Made by a program: the position numbers and the translations under genes
The notes under the pieces: model-generated
The model's input: the letters and a program-made list of their open reading frames with translations, nothing else
Databases searched by the model: none
Told to the model about the DNA's origin: nothing
Shown: piece by piece, positions 35,892 to 44,537 of the stretch
Position numbering within the stretch: position 1 is the stretch's first letter
Layout of the letters: each line of letters begins with the position of its first letter
Assembly: GCF_004216755.1 (NCBI RefSeq)
Contig: NZ_SGWZ01000003.1
Coordinates: 372,001-436,000, forward strand
Source: Kerstersia gyiorum
GTDB taxonomy: Bacteria; Pseudomonadota; Gammaproteobacteria; Burkholderiales; Burkholderiaceae_B
Direction of reading: 5' to 3'
DNA: 64,000 nucleotides

Positions 35892-35968
35892 AGTCGTCAC
35901 ACAAATAATGTTTTGGCGTAATGAAAAAACGCTTACGGCCAAACTAGCAAGCGACCGATAGTATACAA

Positions 35969-35987
35969 TCAAATGATAACGATTTTC
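35969..35987. promoter_or_regulatory. Fur-box-like sequence
   Basis: TCAAATGATAACGATTTTC matches about 13 of 19 positions of the GATAATGATAATCATTATC consensus, 33 bp upstream of the esterase start and upstream of the divergent AraC gene. Confidence 0.6.
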
Positions 35988-36019
35988 AGTTCCGGCCACC
36001 CTTGCAATTGTAACTAAAA

Positions 36020-36976
36020 ATGAAAAAAATGTCGATTAAGAAATGGATTCTAATATTATTATTGCTAATATTAGTGATTATTGCGGTTCCGATCTGGCAA
36101 GTTTCACACAAGATGTACAACATGTTCACTGCGATGCAGGCCGTCATTCCGCAGGCGGAAGAAGTACACATCACGTCAAAGCATACGGGCAAAAAGTACC
36201 GCATCCAGATAGCCCGTCTCGGTAACCCCGAGGCAGAACGCTACGACGTACTTTATGTGCTTGATGGCGATCATATTTTTCCAGGGATGGTCACGCTGGC
36301 GTCCGCCATGCAGATGAACGCCGAAGAAAACGCCGCCAGACCGATCATTATGGTCGGCATTGGCTACCCCAATGGCCTGGACTTATCACAACGCGCCGAG
36401 GACTACACACCGCCAGCAGCAGACTATTCAAATACGGGTGACAACCATACTGACCGTTTTGGCGGCGCGGAGAAATTCCATCGTTTTCTGGAAGAGGAAT
36501 TAAAACCAGAGGTAGAAAGCCGTTTCCCGATTGATAAGAATAACCAGAGTTTATTCGGGCATTCTTACGGCGGCTTATTTACCTTGTACAGCCTGTTCGC
36601 TTATCCTGGCGCATTCACCAACTATCTTTCGTCCAGTCCATCCACCTGGTGGAACAACAGCACCATTACGCGTTATCAGCATTCTTTTGTGGAAAGCTAC
36701 AAGCCTGGCAAATCCATCCGTGCGCAGGTGATGGTAGGCGAATATGAAGAAACGCCTTCTCCCTGGTTGAAAGATCCCGTGCGCAGCAAAAAACTGCAAC
36801 AACGCCAGATGGTGAGCCGAGCTCACGCAATCGTGAATGAGGTAAAGGAAAAGAATCTGGAAAACCTTGGAATTGATTTTATTGAGTTTGCCGAAGAAAC
36901 TCACTCAACCGCAGCGGCACGTGGAGCGCTGGAAGCCTTGAAATTTGCTTTCCGCAACCATACCAACCCCCAATAA
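36020..36976 (+). CDS. IroE/PfeE-like siderophore esterase (membrane-anchored, periplasmic)
   Basis: 318 aa. An N-terminal uncleaved anchor (KKWILILLLLILVIIAVPIW) is followed by an esterase-D/Fes-type alpha/beta hydrolase: VLYVLDGDHIF, GIGYPNG, nucleophile elbow LFGHSYGG (Ser182), and catalytic His in EETHSTAAA (about 297). This fits periplasmic esterases that open ferric enterobactin or salmochelin (IroE, PfeE). Regulator, Fur-like box and receptor nearby support the role. The start of the gene is strikingly AT-rich. Confidence 0.88.
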   Translation: MKKMSIKKWILILLLLILVIIAVPIWQVSHKMYNMFTAMQAVIPQAEEVHITSKHTGKKYRIQIARLGNPEAERYDVLYVLDGDHIFPGMVTLASAMQMNAEENAARPIIMVGIGYPNGLDLSQRAEDYTPPAADYSNTGDNHTDRFGGAEKFHRFLEEELKPEVESRFPIDKNNQSLFGHSYGGLFTLYSLFAYPGAFTNYLSSSPSTWWNNSTITRYQHSFVESYKPGKSIRAQVMVGEYEETPSPWLKDPVRSKKLQQRQMVSRAHAIVNEVKEKNLENLGIDFIEFAEETHSTAAARGALEALKFAFRNHTNPQ

Positions 36977-37009
36977 CCCATCTTCCGCCATGAACAGACC
37001 GCGCACAAG

Positions 37010-38551
37010 TCAGGATGCACGAAAACGCTCCAACAGCACACGTTCATCCTCCAGCTGACGCTGGATATCATTGATTTCCGCGTCGATCTGCGATTGCTCA
37101 TAGAAATCGCTGGTCATGCCTCGCGCCTGGCGCAACTGTCCCACCGCTGCGGCCAGCGCGCCAGTTTCGCGGTAGTAGCGCGCCATGTCGCGCCGCGCCT
37201 GGGCTTTGCGGCCCAACTGCTCCAGGCTCTGAGCCCTCAACTGATACAACAGTGAATCCCGCAATACCGGCCGGTCGTCCTTCAGGCGTTCGTCCAGGAA
37301 AGCCACGGCCCCGGCATGATCGCCGGCACGCTGCAAGGCCTGCGCGTTCAGGCGCACCATCAACTGCTGTTCCGGCCAGCGCTTCCAGGCCGCTGCGGCC
37401 AGTTGCCGCGCGTCCTGCTTGCCGGCCCAGGCGATCTCTACCTCCAGCGCCGCCTGCTGCGGTGTTTCCATGCCGTCTGCTCGCGAAGCCGCAAGCAGGC
37501 GCCCCGCGCCCTCCAGATCGTTGCGCTGCAGGGCCAGCAAAGCCTGGCCGTAGAGCGCCGACGCCCGGCGCACGCCGCTATCCGCCCTGGCCTCGTCGCG
37601 TAGCTGGGCCTCGACCCGCTGGCGCGCCTGCGGATCGCTGGCCTGCTGCACCCGCAGGCGCGCCCGCAGGAACCAGAAAGCCGGGCTGCTGGCATGATTC
37701 ACGGGCGGCAACATGCGCACCCGGTTCTGCATGTCCGACATGCGGTCCAGCGACAGGGGGTGAGTGCTGGCATAGGCGCCGCCCCCAGTCCCCTCGTTCA
37801 GGCGCGAGGCATTCATGAGCCGGGCGAACATATGCACCATGCCGTTGGGGTCGTAGCCCGCCTTGCGCAGCATTTCGACGCCGGCGCGATCGGCCTCGCG
37901 CTCGGCATCCCGCGAGAAGCCCAGCTGGCGGTCGATGGCGGCGGCCTGCCCGAAGGCCGCCAGGCCGGTCGCCAGGTCGGCGCCACCGCCAGCCACGGCC
38001 GCCAGCAACGCTGCAGCCACCGCCGCCATCATCACGCCGCTGTTCTGCGATTGCTGGGTCAGGCCACGGGCGATGTGGCGCTGGCTGACGTGGCCGATTT
38101 CGTGCGCTACCACGCCCGCCAGTTCAGATTCGGACTCAGAAGAAACGATCAGGCCGCTGTGTACCCCGATATAGCCGCCCGGCATGGCGAATGCGTTGAT
38201 GGTCGGGTCTTTCAGGCCGAAGATCTGCACCGGGATTTGACCATTTGGCGCGAACTTCGCCAGGCCCTCCCCCAACTCCGTCAGGTACTGGATGAGATCG
38301 GCATCGCCAATGTACGACGGGTCCATCCTGCCCTGCACCATGATGGCGTCGCCCAGGCGGCGCTCCTGCAGCGGTGACAGCTCGGTCGCCGATGCCGCCC
38401 CCATCGACGGCAGCCCGACGGGCTGGGCCGGAACGGATGGAACCGTGCACAGCGCGGCAAGCGACAGAACACAGGCCAGCACACGCTGCCCGGGACGCAC
38501 GGCGAAAGCAGGGGCCGGTCCGTGCCGGCGCGAGGCAATCTTCATCTTCAT
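37010..38551 (-). CDS. M48 family metalloprotease with TPR region (BepA-like)
   Basis: 513 aa from ATG 38551 (38545 also possible; no clear SD). Signal peptide (VLACVLSLAALCTVPSVPAQ), zinc-protease motif HEIGH at about 150-154 with a third ligand in READRAGVEML, FAMPGGYIGVHSGLI preceding it, and a C-terminal helical TPR-like half. BepA proteins degrade or help assemble outer-membrane proteins such as LptD in the periplasm. A mixed-charge coiled tail (IDAEINDIQRQLEDERVLLE) closes the protein. Confidence 0.9.
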   Translation of the reverse strand: MKMKIASRRHGPAPAFAVRPGQRVLACVLSLAALCTVPSVPAQPVGLPSMGAASATELSPLQERRLGDAIMVQGRMDPSYIGDADLIQYLTELGEGLAKFAPNGQIPVQIFGLKDPTINAFAMPGGYIGVHSGLIVSSESESELAGVVAHEIGHVSQRHIARGLTQQSQNSGVMMAAVAAALLAAVAGGGADLATGLAAFGQAAAIDRQLGFSRDAEREADRAGVEMLRKAGYDPNGMVHMFARLMNASRLNEGTGGGAYASTHPLSLDRMSDMQNRVRMLPPVNHASSPAFWFLRARLRVQQASDPQARQRVEAQLRDEARADSGVRRASALYGQALLALQRNDLEGAGRLLAASRADGMETPQQAALEVEIAWAGKQDARQLAAAAWKRWPEQQLMVRLNAQALQRAGDHAGAVAFLDERLKDDRPVLRDSLLYQLRAQSLEQLGRKAQARRDMARYYRETGALAAAVGQLRQARGMTSDFYEQSQIDAEINDIQRQLEDERVLLERFRAS

Positions 38552-38660
38552 GCTGATTATGATAACGGTGCGGCCCGCAGGTTCCGTAACAATCGGCGTC
38601 CTGCCTGTCCATCCGGCGATTTTCCCGGCCGCCCCGGCAGCCGCTGGCCACGGCGCAGAC

Positions 38661-38695
38661 AACAAAAAACCCATGGCTGCCTGGGCAGCCATGGG
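38661..38695 (-). terminator. Rho-independent terminator for the small ACT-like gene
   Basis: Stem CCCATGGCTGCC / GGCAGCCATGGG (38670-38695) followed on the leftward strand by TTTTTTGTT, 70 bp after the stop of the gene at 38765. It isolates that gene from the protease gene. Confidence 0.85.
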
Positions 38696-38764
38696 CATCA
38701 TACGGGCAGGCTATCGGGTTGGCCATCTTGCGGCCTGTCGCAGATGGCGGCGTAGCGCAGTGGT

Positions 38765-39094
38765 TCAGGCCGGAACACCGGCATCGACATCCAGGCGGCG
38801 CACGCCCGGATGCTGCCGCAAACGACGCACCTGGCACATCATCGCCGCACGGCGCTCCGGAGGACAATCAACATCCAGGTAGGCATGAACGCTGCCGTCC
38901 ACCATGCCCGGTCCGACACGCAAGGCGGAGACTTCCAGGCCAGCATCACGCAGGTCCAGACAGATCTGGCGACGCAAGTCGCCCAGACGCGAGGCTTCGC
39001 AGTCCAGCATCAGGCGTTGCATGGAACGATGCTGGGTACGGGTTGCGGCGCCAGCCAGTCCAGCACGGCGCAGATAGAGATCGAAAATTCGCAT
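38765..39094 (-). CDS. Small protein resembling the C-terminal ACT-like domain of MgtC
   Basis: 109 aa from ATG 39094 with SD GGGAG at 6 nt. No signal or membrane segment. The arrangement LMLDCEASRLGDLRRQICLDLRDAGL ... SVHAYLDVDCPPERRAAMMCQ ... RRLRQHPGVRRLDVD gives a beta-alpha-beta-beta-alpha-beta order like the ACT-like tail of MgtC/SapB transporters, without the membrane part. It is monocistronic, with its own promoter, a leader of about 320 nt and a terminator. Function unknown; the MgtC relation is an inference from pattern, not proven homology. Confidence 0.65.
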   Translation of the reverse strand: MRIFDLYLRRAGLAGAATRTQHRSMQRLMLDCEASRLGDLRRQICLDLRDAGLEVSALRVGPGMVDGSVHAYLDVDCPPERRAAMMCQVRRLRQHPGVRRLDVDAGVPA

Positions 39095-39338
39095 GGCAGT
39101 CTCCCATTTGGGTGCCGGACGCTCGCGCGGCCGACGCGGTTCTACGACCGGCCATGCATCGTATCGACGCAACGGCCGGCAACTGGGATCGGACACACAG
39201 ACAGCGCAGACACGCCTGAAAGGCGGTCAAGAAAGCGGGAAACGTGAGCGGTACGGGATACCCGCAGAATGCTCAAACGAAACACTAAGACGCGCTACCT
39301 GCCGGGCTAAGCCAGCAGGCAGGCAAACCTGTTGCTGG

Positions 39339-39392
39339 TCAGGCCGGAAGCAAGGTGTCGGATCGGCTACTTTCGCCAGGATCAGTGGACAC
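39339..39392 (-). CDS. Possible 17-codon leader peptide (uORF)
   Basis: GTG start at 39392 with a strong SD GAGGGG at 5 nt spacing, reading MSTDPGESSRSDTLLPA then TGA. It starts about 23 nt after the predicted transcription start of the leader of the ACT-like gene. Could act in attenuation, as leader peptides do for mgtA/mgtC. Expression unproven. Confidence 0.4.
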   Translation of the reverse strand: MSTDPGESSRSDTLLPA

Positions 39393-39421
39393 AAATGCCC
39401 CTCGTTGTGGAAAGGAATAAG

Positions 39422-39450
39422 AGCATAACATTTTTGTCATTTAAAAACAA
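39422..39450 (-). promoter_or_regulatory. Sigma-70 promoter for the leader/ACT-like gene
   Basis: On the leftward strand TTGTTT, 17-bp spacer, TATGCT; predicted start near 39415. Confidence 0.6.
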
Positions 39451-39469
39451 GATGTTAAGCGGTTGTTTT

Positions 39470-39498
39470 TTGTTATTCCCGTTATCCCGGGCTACACT
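39470..39498 (+). promoter_or_regulatory. Sigma-70 promoter for the UbiH-type gene
   Basis: TTGTTA (39470-39475), 17-bp spacer, TACACT (39493-39498); predicted start near 39505. Confidence 0.6.
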
Positions 39499-39695
39499 GC
39501 CTGTATGGTGGGCGCTAGTTGCCTCCGGCAAGCCTGTTCCCACCACCATCAGCGGCGCTGGCCGCCAAGAATCAGAACAGTCTGACCCTGCTTGCCGACC
39601 GGCGGGCGGCGGCCAGGCTTATCGTCAGAATCCGGGCCAAGCGGCGTCCAGCCTGAGCCGTGGCAGTGTTCCGGGTCCAGGCAGGAGAATATTCC

Positions 39696-40844
39696 ATGTA
39701 CGACGTCGCCATCCTGGGCGCCGGGCCTGTCGGCATCGCCCTTGCCCTGCTGCTGGCGCAGCAGGCCTCGCAGCCCGAACGCATCCTGCTGCTGGCCAGC
39801 GATCGTCCCGCTGCCGGTGCCCCGGCCTGCGGCCCGGATCCGCGCACGCTCGCCTTGAACCATGGCAGCCGTATGCTGCTGGAACCGCTGGGCGCCTGGC
39901 CTGCCAGCGCGGCAGATATCCATACCGTGCATGTATCGCAGAAAGGCCGCCTGGGGCGCACGCTGATCCAGGCCAGCGAACTGCATGTGCCTCGCCTCGG
40001 CAGCGTACTGACCTACAGCGACCTGCAGAACAGCCTGCTCCAGGCGCTGGAAGCCAGCCGCGTGACGGTACGCCATGGCGTACCGGCGACCGTGGGCCTG
40101 CAAGACAACGATGGCATCAGCATCCAGCAAGGCGAGCAACACTATCGCGCAGCCCTGGCGGTACGTGCCGATGGCCTGCCGGGCGAACCTATCCCGTCGG
40201 ACAGCGCCCAACACGCCATCCTGACGCTGGCGCGCGCCACCTTGCCCCGCCTGGGCTGGGCCTGGGAACGTTTTACACGCTCTGGCCCGCTGGCCTTGCT
40301 GCCCCACCCGGCCGGCCCGGCCGTCCATGCGGTCGTCTGGTGCCTGCCGGCCAGCGACGCGCAACGCATTGCTCATTTCGATGACGCGCACTTCTCCGAA
40401 GAACTGACCCGCCACTTCGGCACCCGGCTGGGACGCCTGGAGGTCATGGGCAGCCGCGCCACCTTCCCCCTGGCGCCCTCACACGCCGCCCAATTGCGCG
40501 ACGGACGCGCACTGGTCATCGGCAACGCTGCCCAGACCCTGCATCCCGTGGCGGGCCAGGGCCTGAATCTCGGTCTGCGCGATGCGGCCCGCCTGGCGCA
40601 AAGCCTGGCGCCCTGGCTGCAAGGCCGTACCGGCGCGCTGGACGGCGCGCTGCAGGAATACGAAGCAGCACGCGAGCCTGACCGCGAACTGACAATACGC
40701 CTGACAGGCCTGCTGCCCCGCATCTTCTCCACCCAGACGGCTGTGGTGGAACACGCCAGCGGCGCAGGCCTGCTTGCGCTCGACCTGCTACCCGCGCTAC
40801 GCGCCCCGCTGGCACGCCATTTGCTGCAAGGCCTGCGCACCTGA
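39696..40844 (+). CDS. UbiH/UbiF-type FAD-dependent monooxygenase
   Basis: 382 aa from ATG 39696 (SD CAGGAG). Rossmann FAD motif VAILGAGPVGIALALLLAQ at the N-terminus, and the second FAD/substrate motif RALVIGNAAQTLHPVAGQGLNLGLRDA near residue 280, as in ubiquinone-biosynthesis hydroxylases. It probably hydroxylates a ring carbon of the ubiquinone precursor. It precedes dusB-fis, as ubiH-like genes do in related genomes. Which ring position cannot be told. Confidence 0.88.
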   Translation: MYDVAILGAGPVGIALALLLAQQASQPERILLLASDRPAAGAPACGPDPRTLALNHGSRMLLEPLGAWPASAADIHTVHVSQKGRLGRTLIQASELHVPRLGSVLTYSDLQNSLLQALEASRVTVRHGVPATVGLQDNDGISIQQGEQHYRAALAVRADGLPGEPIPSDSAQHAILTLARATLPRLGWAWERFTRSGPLALLPHPAGPAVHAVVWCLPASDAQRIAHFDDAHFSEELTRHFGTRLGRLEVMGSRATFPLAPSHAAQLRDGRALVIGNAAQTLHPVAGQGLNLGLRDAARLAQSLAPWLQGRTGALDGALQEYEAAREPDRELTIRLTGLLPRIFSTQTAVVEHASGAGLLALDLLPALRAPLARHLLQGLRT

Positions 40845-40936
40845 ATCCCCGCCGCAGGGCATCGCGGCATGGCGCCAGACGGGCAAAGCAAGCCCGGCGC
40901 CCCGACTGCGCCCCGGCATGGTTAAAATCCCTCCTT

Positions 40937-41962
40937 ATGCGCATAGGCCCCTGGTCCCTTCCCAACAACGTTTTCGTCGCCCCGATGGCGGGCGTGACGG
41001 ACCGCCCATTCCGCCAGCTTTGCAAAAAGCTGGGGGCAGGCTATGCCGTGTCGGAAATGGCCGCGAGTAATCCGCGCCTCTGGGAAAGCGTCAAAACATC
41101 AAGACGCCTGGACCATGAAGGCGAAATCGCGCCGGTAGCTGTGCAAATTGCCGGCGCCGACCCCGCCATGATGGCCGAGGCAGCGGTATTCAATATCGGC
41201 AAGGGCGCCCGCATCATAGACATCAATATGGGCTGCCCGGTCAAAAAGGTCTGCAACGCCGCCTCCGGCTCCGCCCTGCTGCGCGATGAAGACCTGGTGG
41301 CGCGCATTCTCGACAGCGTGGTGCGCGCCTGCGAACCGCTGGGCATTCCAGTCACGCTCAAGACCCGTACCGGCTGGGACCGCGACAACCGCAACGCGCT
41401 GCGCATTGCGCGCCTGGCCGAAGACACCGGCATCGCCGCACTGACCTTGCATGGCCGCACCCGCGCCGACCTCTATACCGGAGAGGCCGAGTACGACACG
41501 ATCCGCGCCGTCCGCGCGGAAATCCGCATTCCCCTTATCGCCAACGGCGACATCGACAGCCCTGAAAAAGCCAGGCACGTCCTCGACTACACTGGCGCTG
41601 ACGCGGTCATGATAGGCCGCGCGGCCCAGGGCCGTCCCTGGTTGTTCCGCAATATTGACCACTACCTGCGCACCGGCGAGCAACTGCCCCCGCCCAGCTG
41701 GCAGGCCATGCGCGAATTGCTGCTGGAACACCTGGACGACCACTACCGTTTTTATGGCGAGCACACTGGCGTGCGCACCGCCCGCAAGCACATAGGCTGG
41801 TATCTGGCCGGCCTGCCCGGCGCGCAGGCATTCTGCGCCGTGATGAACCGTCTTGACGACACCCGCGCCCAATGGCGCGCCGTTGCAGACTGGTTCGACC
41901 AGAACATGCGCGCTTGCGATCCGCACGCCCCCGTTATCGCCACTGGCCCCCTGGCCGCCTGA
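40937..41962 (+). CDS. dusB: tRNA-dihydrouridine synthase B
   Basis: 341 aa. FMN-dependent reduction of uridine in the tRNA D-loop. TIM-barrel start SLPNNVFVAPMAGVTDRPFRQL, the catalytic-Cys segment DINMGCPVKKVCNAASGSALL, TLHGRTRADLYTG and NGDIDSPEKA are all Dus hallmarks. The dusB-fis linkage (27 bp gap) is conserved across proteobacteria and supports the B subtype. Confidence 0.96.
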   Translation: MRIGPWSLPNNVFVAPMAGVTDRPFRQLCKKLGAGYAVSEMAASNPRLWESVKTSRRLDHEGEIAPVAVQIAGADPAMMAEAAVFNIGKGARIIDINMGCPVKKVCNAASGSALLRDEDLVARILDSVVRACEPLGIPVTLKTRTGWDRDNRNALRIARLAEDTGIAALTLHGRTRADLYTGEAEYDTIRAVRAEIRIPLIANGDIDSPEKARHVLDYTGADAVMIGRAAQGRPWLFRNIDHYLRTGEQLPPPSWQAMRELLLEHLDDHYRFYGEHTGVRTARKHIGWYLAGLPGAQAFCAVMNRLDDTRAQWRAVADWFDQNMRACDPHAPVIATGPLAA

Positions 41963-41989
41963 AGCGGCCCTCACTCTTTTATCCTGAAC

Positions 41990-42232
41990 ATGAGCAAGCA
42001 AGATGTCCTCGAAGAATGTGTGCGCACCAGCCTGGAGCGCTACTTCGCCGACCTGGAGGGGGATGCCCCCCAGAACATGTGGAACATGGTGATGACCGCC
42101 GTTGAGCGGCCCGTGCTCGAGGTCGTCATGAAGCAGGCCGGCGGCAACCAGTCGCGTGCATCCGAAATGCTGGGCATCACCCGCAACACCTTGCGCAAGA
42201 AGCTCCAGGCGCACAGCCTGATCCCGAACTGA
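41990..42232 (+). CDS. fis: Nucleoid protein / regulator Fis
   Basis: 80 aa, slightly shorter than E. coli Fis (98). The C-terminal HTH VLEVVMKQAGGNQSRASEMLGITRNTLRKKL is nearly the canonical Fis sequence. A dimeric DNA-bending factor that activates stable RNA and many growth-linked promoters. Co-transcribed with dusB. Confidence 0.96.
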   Translation: MSKQDVLEECVRTSLERYFADLEGDAPQNMWNMVMTAVERPVLEVVMKQAGGNQSRASEMLGITRNTLRKKLQAHSLIPN

Positions 42233-42268
42233 CCGGCCCTCCGAATTCCCCTACTTTTCATTCCAACC

Positions 42269-43861
42269 ATGAAAATCCAAACCGCCCTGCTCTCCGTCTC
42301 CGACAAAGCCGGTATTGTCGATTTCGCCCGCGCGCTGGCCGCACGCGGCATCAAGCTGCTGTCCACCGGCGGCACCGCCAAGCTGCTGGCAGAAGCCGGC
42401 CTGGCCGTGACCGAAGTGGCCCAGCATACCGGCAGCCCGGAAATCCTGGATGGCCGCGTCAAGACGCTGCACCCGAAAATCCACGGTGGGTTGCTGGCAC
42501 GCCGCGACAACGCGGAGCACCTGAGCACCATTGAAGAACACGGGATCGAGCGCATCGACCTGCTGGTGGTGAACCTCTACCCCTTCCGCGAAACCGTCGC
42601 CAAGCCTGGCTGCACCTTTGCCGATGCCGTCGAAAACATCGACATCGGCGGCCCCGCCATGCTGCGTGCGGCAGCCAAGAACCATGGCACGGAAGCCGGC
42701 GGCGTGACGGTCGTGATCGACCCGGCCGACTACGGCCGCGTGCTGGAAGGCATCGACAGCCCGGCAGGCACCCCGTCCTACTCGCTGCGCCTGGAACTGG
42801 CCGGCAAGGTCTATGCCCACACCGCCGCCTATGATGGCGCCATCGCCGCCTACCTGAGCAGCCTGGCGGAAGCCGCCCCGGCCCAGGACGCCGCTCCGGC
42901 CCGCGATGCCTGGCCGCGCACCCTGACGATGCAAGTCCGCCGCGAACAGACGCTGCGCTATGGCGAGAACCCTCACCAGCACGCCGCCTTCTATGTCGAT
43001 CCGGTGCGTTCCGCCGGCCTGCTGGGCAACTATCGCCAGCTGCAGGGCAAGGAATTGTCCTACAACAACATTGCCGACGCCGATGCCGCCTGGGAAGCCG
43101 TCCGCAGCTTCGACAGCACGGCCTGCGTCATCGTCAAGCACGCCAACCCCTGCGGCGTCGCACTGGGCGCCAACACCTTGGCCGCCTACCAGGGCGCCTT
43201 GCGCACCGATCCGACCTCCGCTTTCGGCGGCATCATCGCCTTCAACCGTCCGGTAGACGCTGCCACGGCAGAAGCCGTCAGCGGACAGTTCGTGGAAGTC
43301 GTGCTGGCACCGGAATATGACGGCGCCGCGCTGGCCATCTTCGCTGCCAAGAAAAATGTGCGTGTACTGCAGGTGCCGCTGGGCGCCGGCCAGAACGATT
43401 TCGACGTCAAGCGCGTGGGCGGCGGCTGGCTGCTGCAAAGCCCCGACAACCACGTACTGACGCGTGACAACCTCAAGGTCGTCACCAAGCTGGCCCCCAC
43501 CGAGGAACAGCTGCGCGACTTGATGTTCGCCTGGAACGTGGCCAAGTACGTGAAGTCCAACGCCATCGTGTTCGTCGCCAATGGCGCCACCGTGGGTGTG
43601 GGCGCAGGCCAGATGAGCCGCGTGGATTCGGCCCGCATCGCCTCCATCAAGGCGGAGAACGCCGGTCTGAGCATCCAGGGTTCGGCCGTGGCCTCCGACG
43701 CATTCTTCCCGTTCCGTGACGGCCTGGATGTCGTCGTGGACGCAGGCGCCAGCTGCGTGATCCAGCCGGGCGGCAGCGTGCGCGACGATGAAGTCATCGC
43801 CGCCGCCGACGAACGTGGCATTGCCATGGTGTTCACCGGCATCCGCCACTTCCGCCACTAA
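42269..43861 (+). CDS. purH: Bifunctional AICAR transformylase / IMP cyclohydrolase
   Basis: 530 aa, full length. Last two steps of de novo IMP synthesis. The N-terminal MGS-like IMP cyclohydrolase domain has SVSDKAGIVDFARAL and LLSTGGTAKLLAEAG. The C-terminal transformylase has RYGENPHQHAAFY and the catalytic Lys-His region IVKHANPCGVA. It begins 36 bp after fis and ends 6 bp before ruvC. Confidence 0.97.
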   Translation: MKIQTALLSVSDKAGIVDFARALAARGIKLLSTGGTAKLLAEAGLAVTEVAQHTGSPEILDGRVKTLHPKIHGGLLARRDNAEHLSTIEEHGIERIDLLVVNLYPFRETVAKPGCTFADAVENIDIGGPAMLRAAAKNHGTEAGGVTVVIDPADYGRVLEGIDSPAGTPSYSLRLELAGKVYAHTAAYDGAIAAYLSSLAEAAPAQDAAPARDAWPRTLTMQVRREQTLRYGENPHQHAAFYVDPVRSAGLLGNYRQLQGKELSYNNIADADAAWEAVRSFDSTACVIVKHANPCGVALGANTLAAYQGALRTDPTSAFGGIIAFNRPVDAATAEAVSGQFVEVVLAPEYDGAALAIFAAKKNVRVLQVPLGAGQNDFDVKRVGGGWLLQSPDNHVLTRDNLKVVTKLAPTEEQLRDLMFAWNVAKYVKSNAIVFVANGATVGVGAGQMSRVDSARIASIKAENAGLSIQGSAVASDAFFPFRDGLDVVVDAGASCVIQPGGSVRDDEVIAAADERGIAMVFTGIRHFRH

Positions 43862-43867
43862 GACGCC

Positions 43868-44416
43868 ATGCGCATCCTGGGCGTGGACCCTGGCCTGCGG
43901 CGTACCGGCTTCGGCGTCATCGACGTCGCCGGACCCCGCCTGTCCTACTTGGCCAGCGGCACGATCGTGGTTCCCACGACGCTGCCGCTGTCCGAACGCC
44001 TGCGCGTCATCCTCGACAATCTGCGCGAGGTGGCGCGCGACACCCGCCCGGATGTCGCTGCGCTGGAAATCGTTTTTCTCAATACCAATCCGTCTTCCAC
44101 ACTGCTGCTGGGCCAGGCACGCGGCGCGGCACTGTGCGCGCTGGCGGACAGCGCCCTGAGCGTGCATGAATACACGGCCCTGCAGATCAAGAAGTCTGTG
44201 GTCGGCACGGGCCGCGCCGCCAAGGAACAGGTGCAGCACATGGTGCGGCATCTGCTGGCCCTGGATGGCAACCCGGCGCCCGACTCCGCCGATGCGCTGG
44301 CCTGTGCCATCTGCCACGCGCACATAGGCGCCATGCAGGACCAGCTGGACGCCCAGGGCCACGCGCTGGCAGCGCGCCAGTTCCGGCCGGCCTACCGCAA
44401 CGGCAGGCTGCGCTGA
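43868..44416 (+). CDS. ruvC: Holliday junction resolvase RuvC
   Basis: 182 aa. RNase H-fold nuclease that cuts Holliday junctions. The acidic catalytic residues are visible in MRILGVDPGLRRTGFG (Asp7), AALEIVF (Glu) and PDSADALACAICHAH (Asp pair). It starts 6 bp after purH, so is probably co-transcribed. Confidence 0.97.
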   Translation: MRILGVDPGLRRTGFGVIDVAGPRLSYLASGTIVVPTTLPLSERLRVILDNLREVARDTRPDVAALEIVFLNTNPSSTLLLGQARGAALCALADSALSVHEYTALQIKKSVVGTGRAAKEQVQHMVRHLLALDGNPAPDSADALACAICHAHIGAMQDQLDAQGHALAARQFRPAYRNGRLR

Positions 44417-44537
44417 AGCGCTGCGGCAAAAACGCCGCAGCCCTTGCCGTCTCGTTTATCATCCACGCATTCCCTGCCCTGGCCGCCAGTTTTCGGTGAC
44501 TGGCGGCATACGCGCATTCACCTGAGGACGAACCGCC

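Larger units (their letters stand above)
39095..39695. other. 601-bp divergent intergenic region with two promoters and a long leader
   Basis: Leftward promoter at 39422-39450 and rightward promoter at 39470-39498 back to back. The leftward transcript has a leader of about 320 nt before the gene at 39094, with a possible uORF (39339-39392) and an imperfect CCAGCA/TGCTGG-type hairpin at about 39312-39338. The rightward leader to 39696 is about 190 nt. No other gene seen. Confidence 0.6.

Noticed and set aside
39331..39360. GGTCAGGCCGGAAGCAAGG resembling the SRP (4.5S) RNA domain IV
   Set aside because: Two deletions relative to the invariant motif, no supporting flanking helices, and it lies inside the leader of another gene on the opposite strand.
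42251..44362. 703-codon leftward open frame opposite purH-ruvC
   Set aside because: Spans two known genes on the opposite strand and has the Gly/His/Gln-rich look of antisense codon bias.
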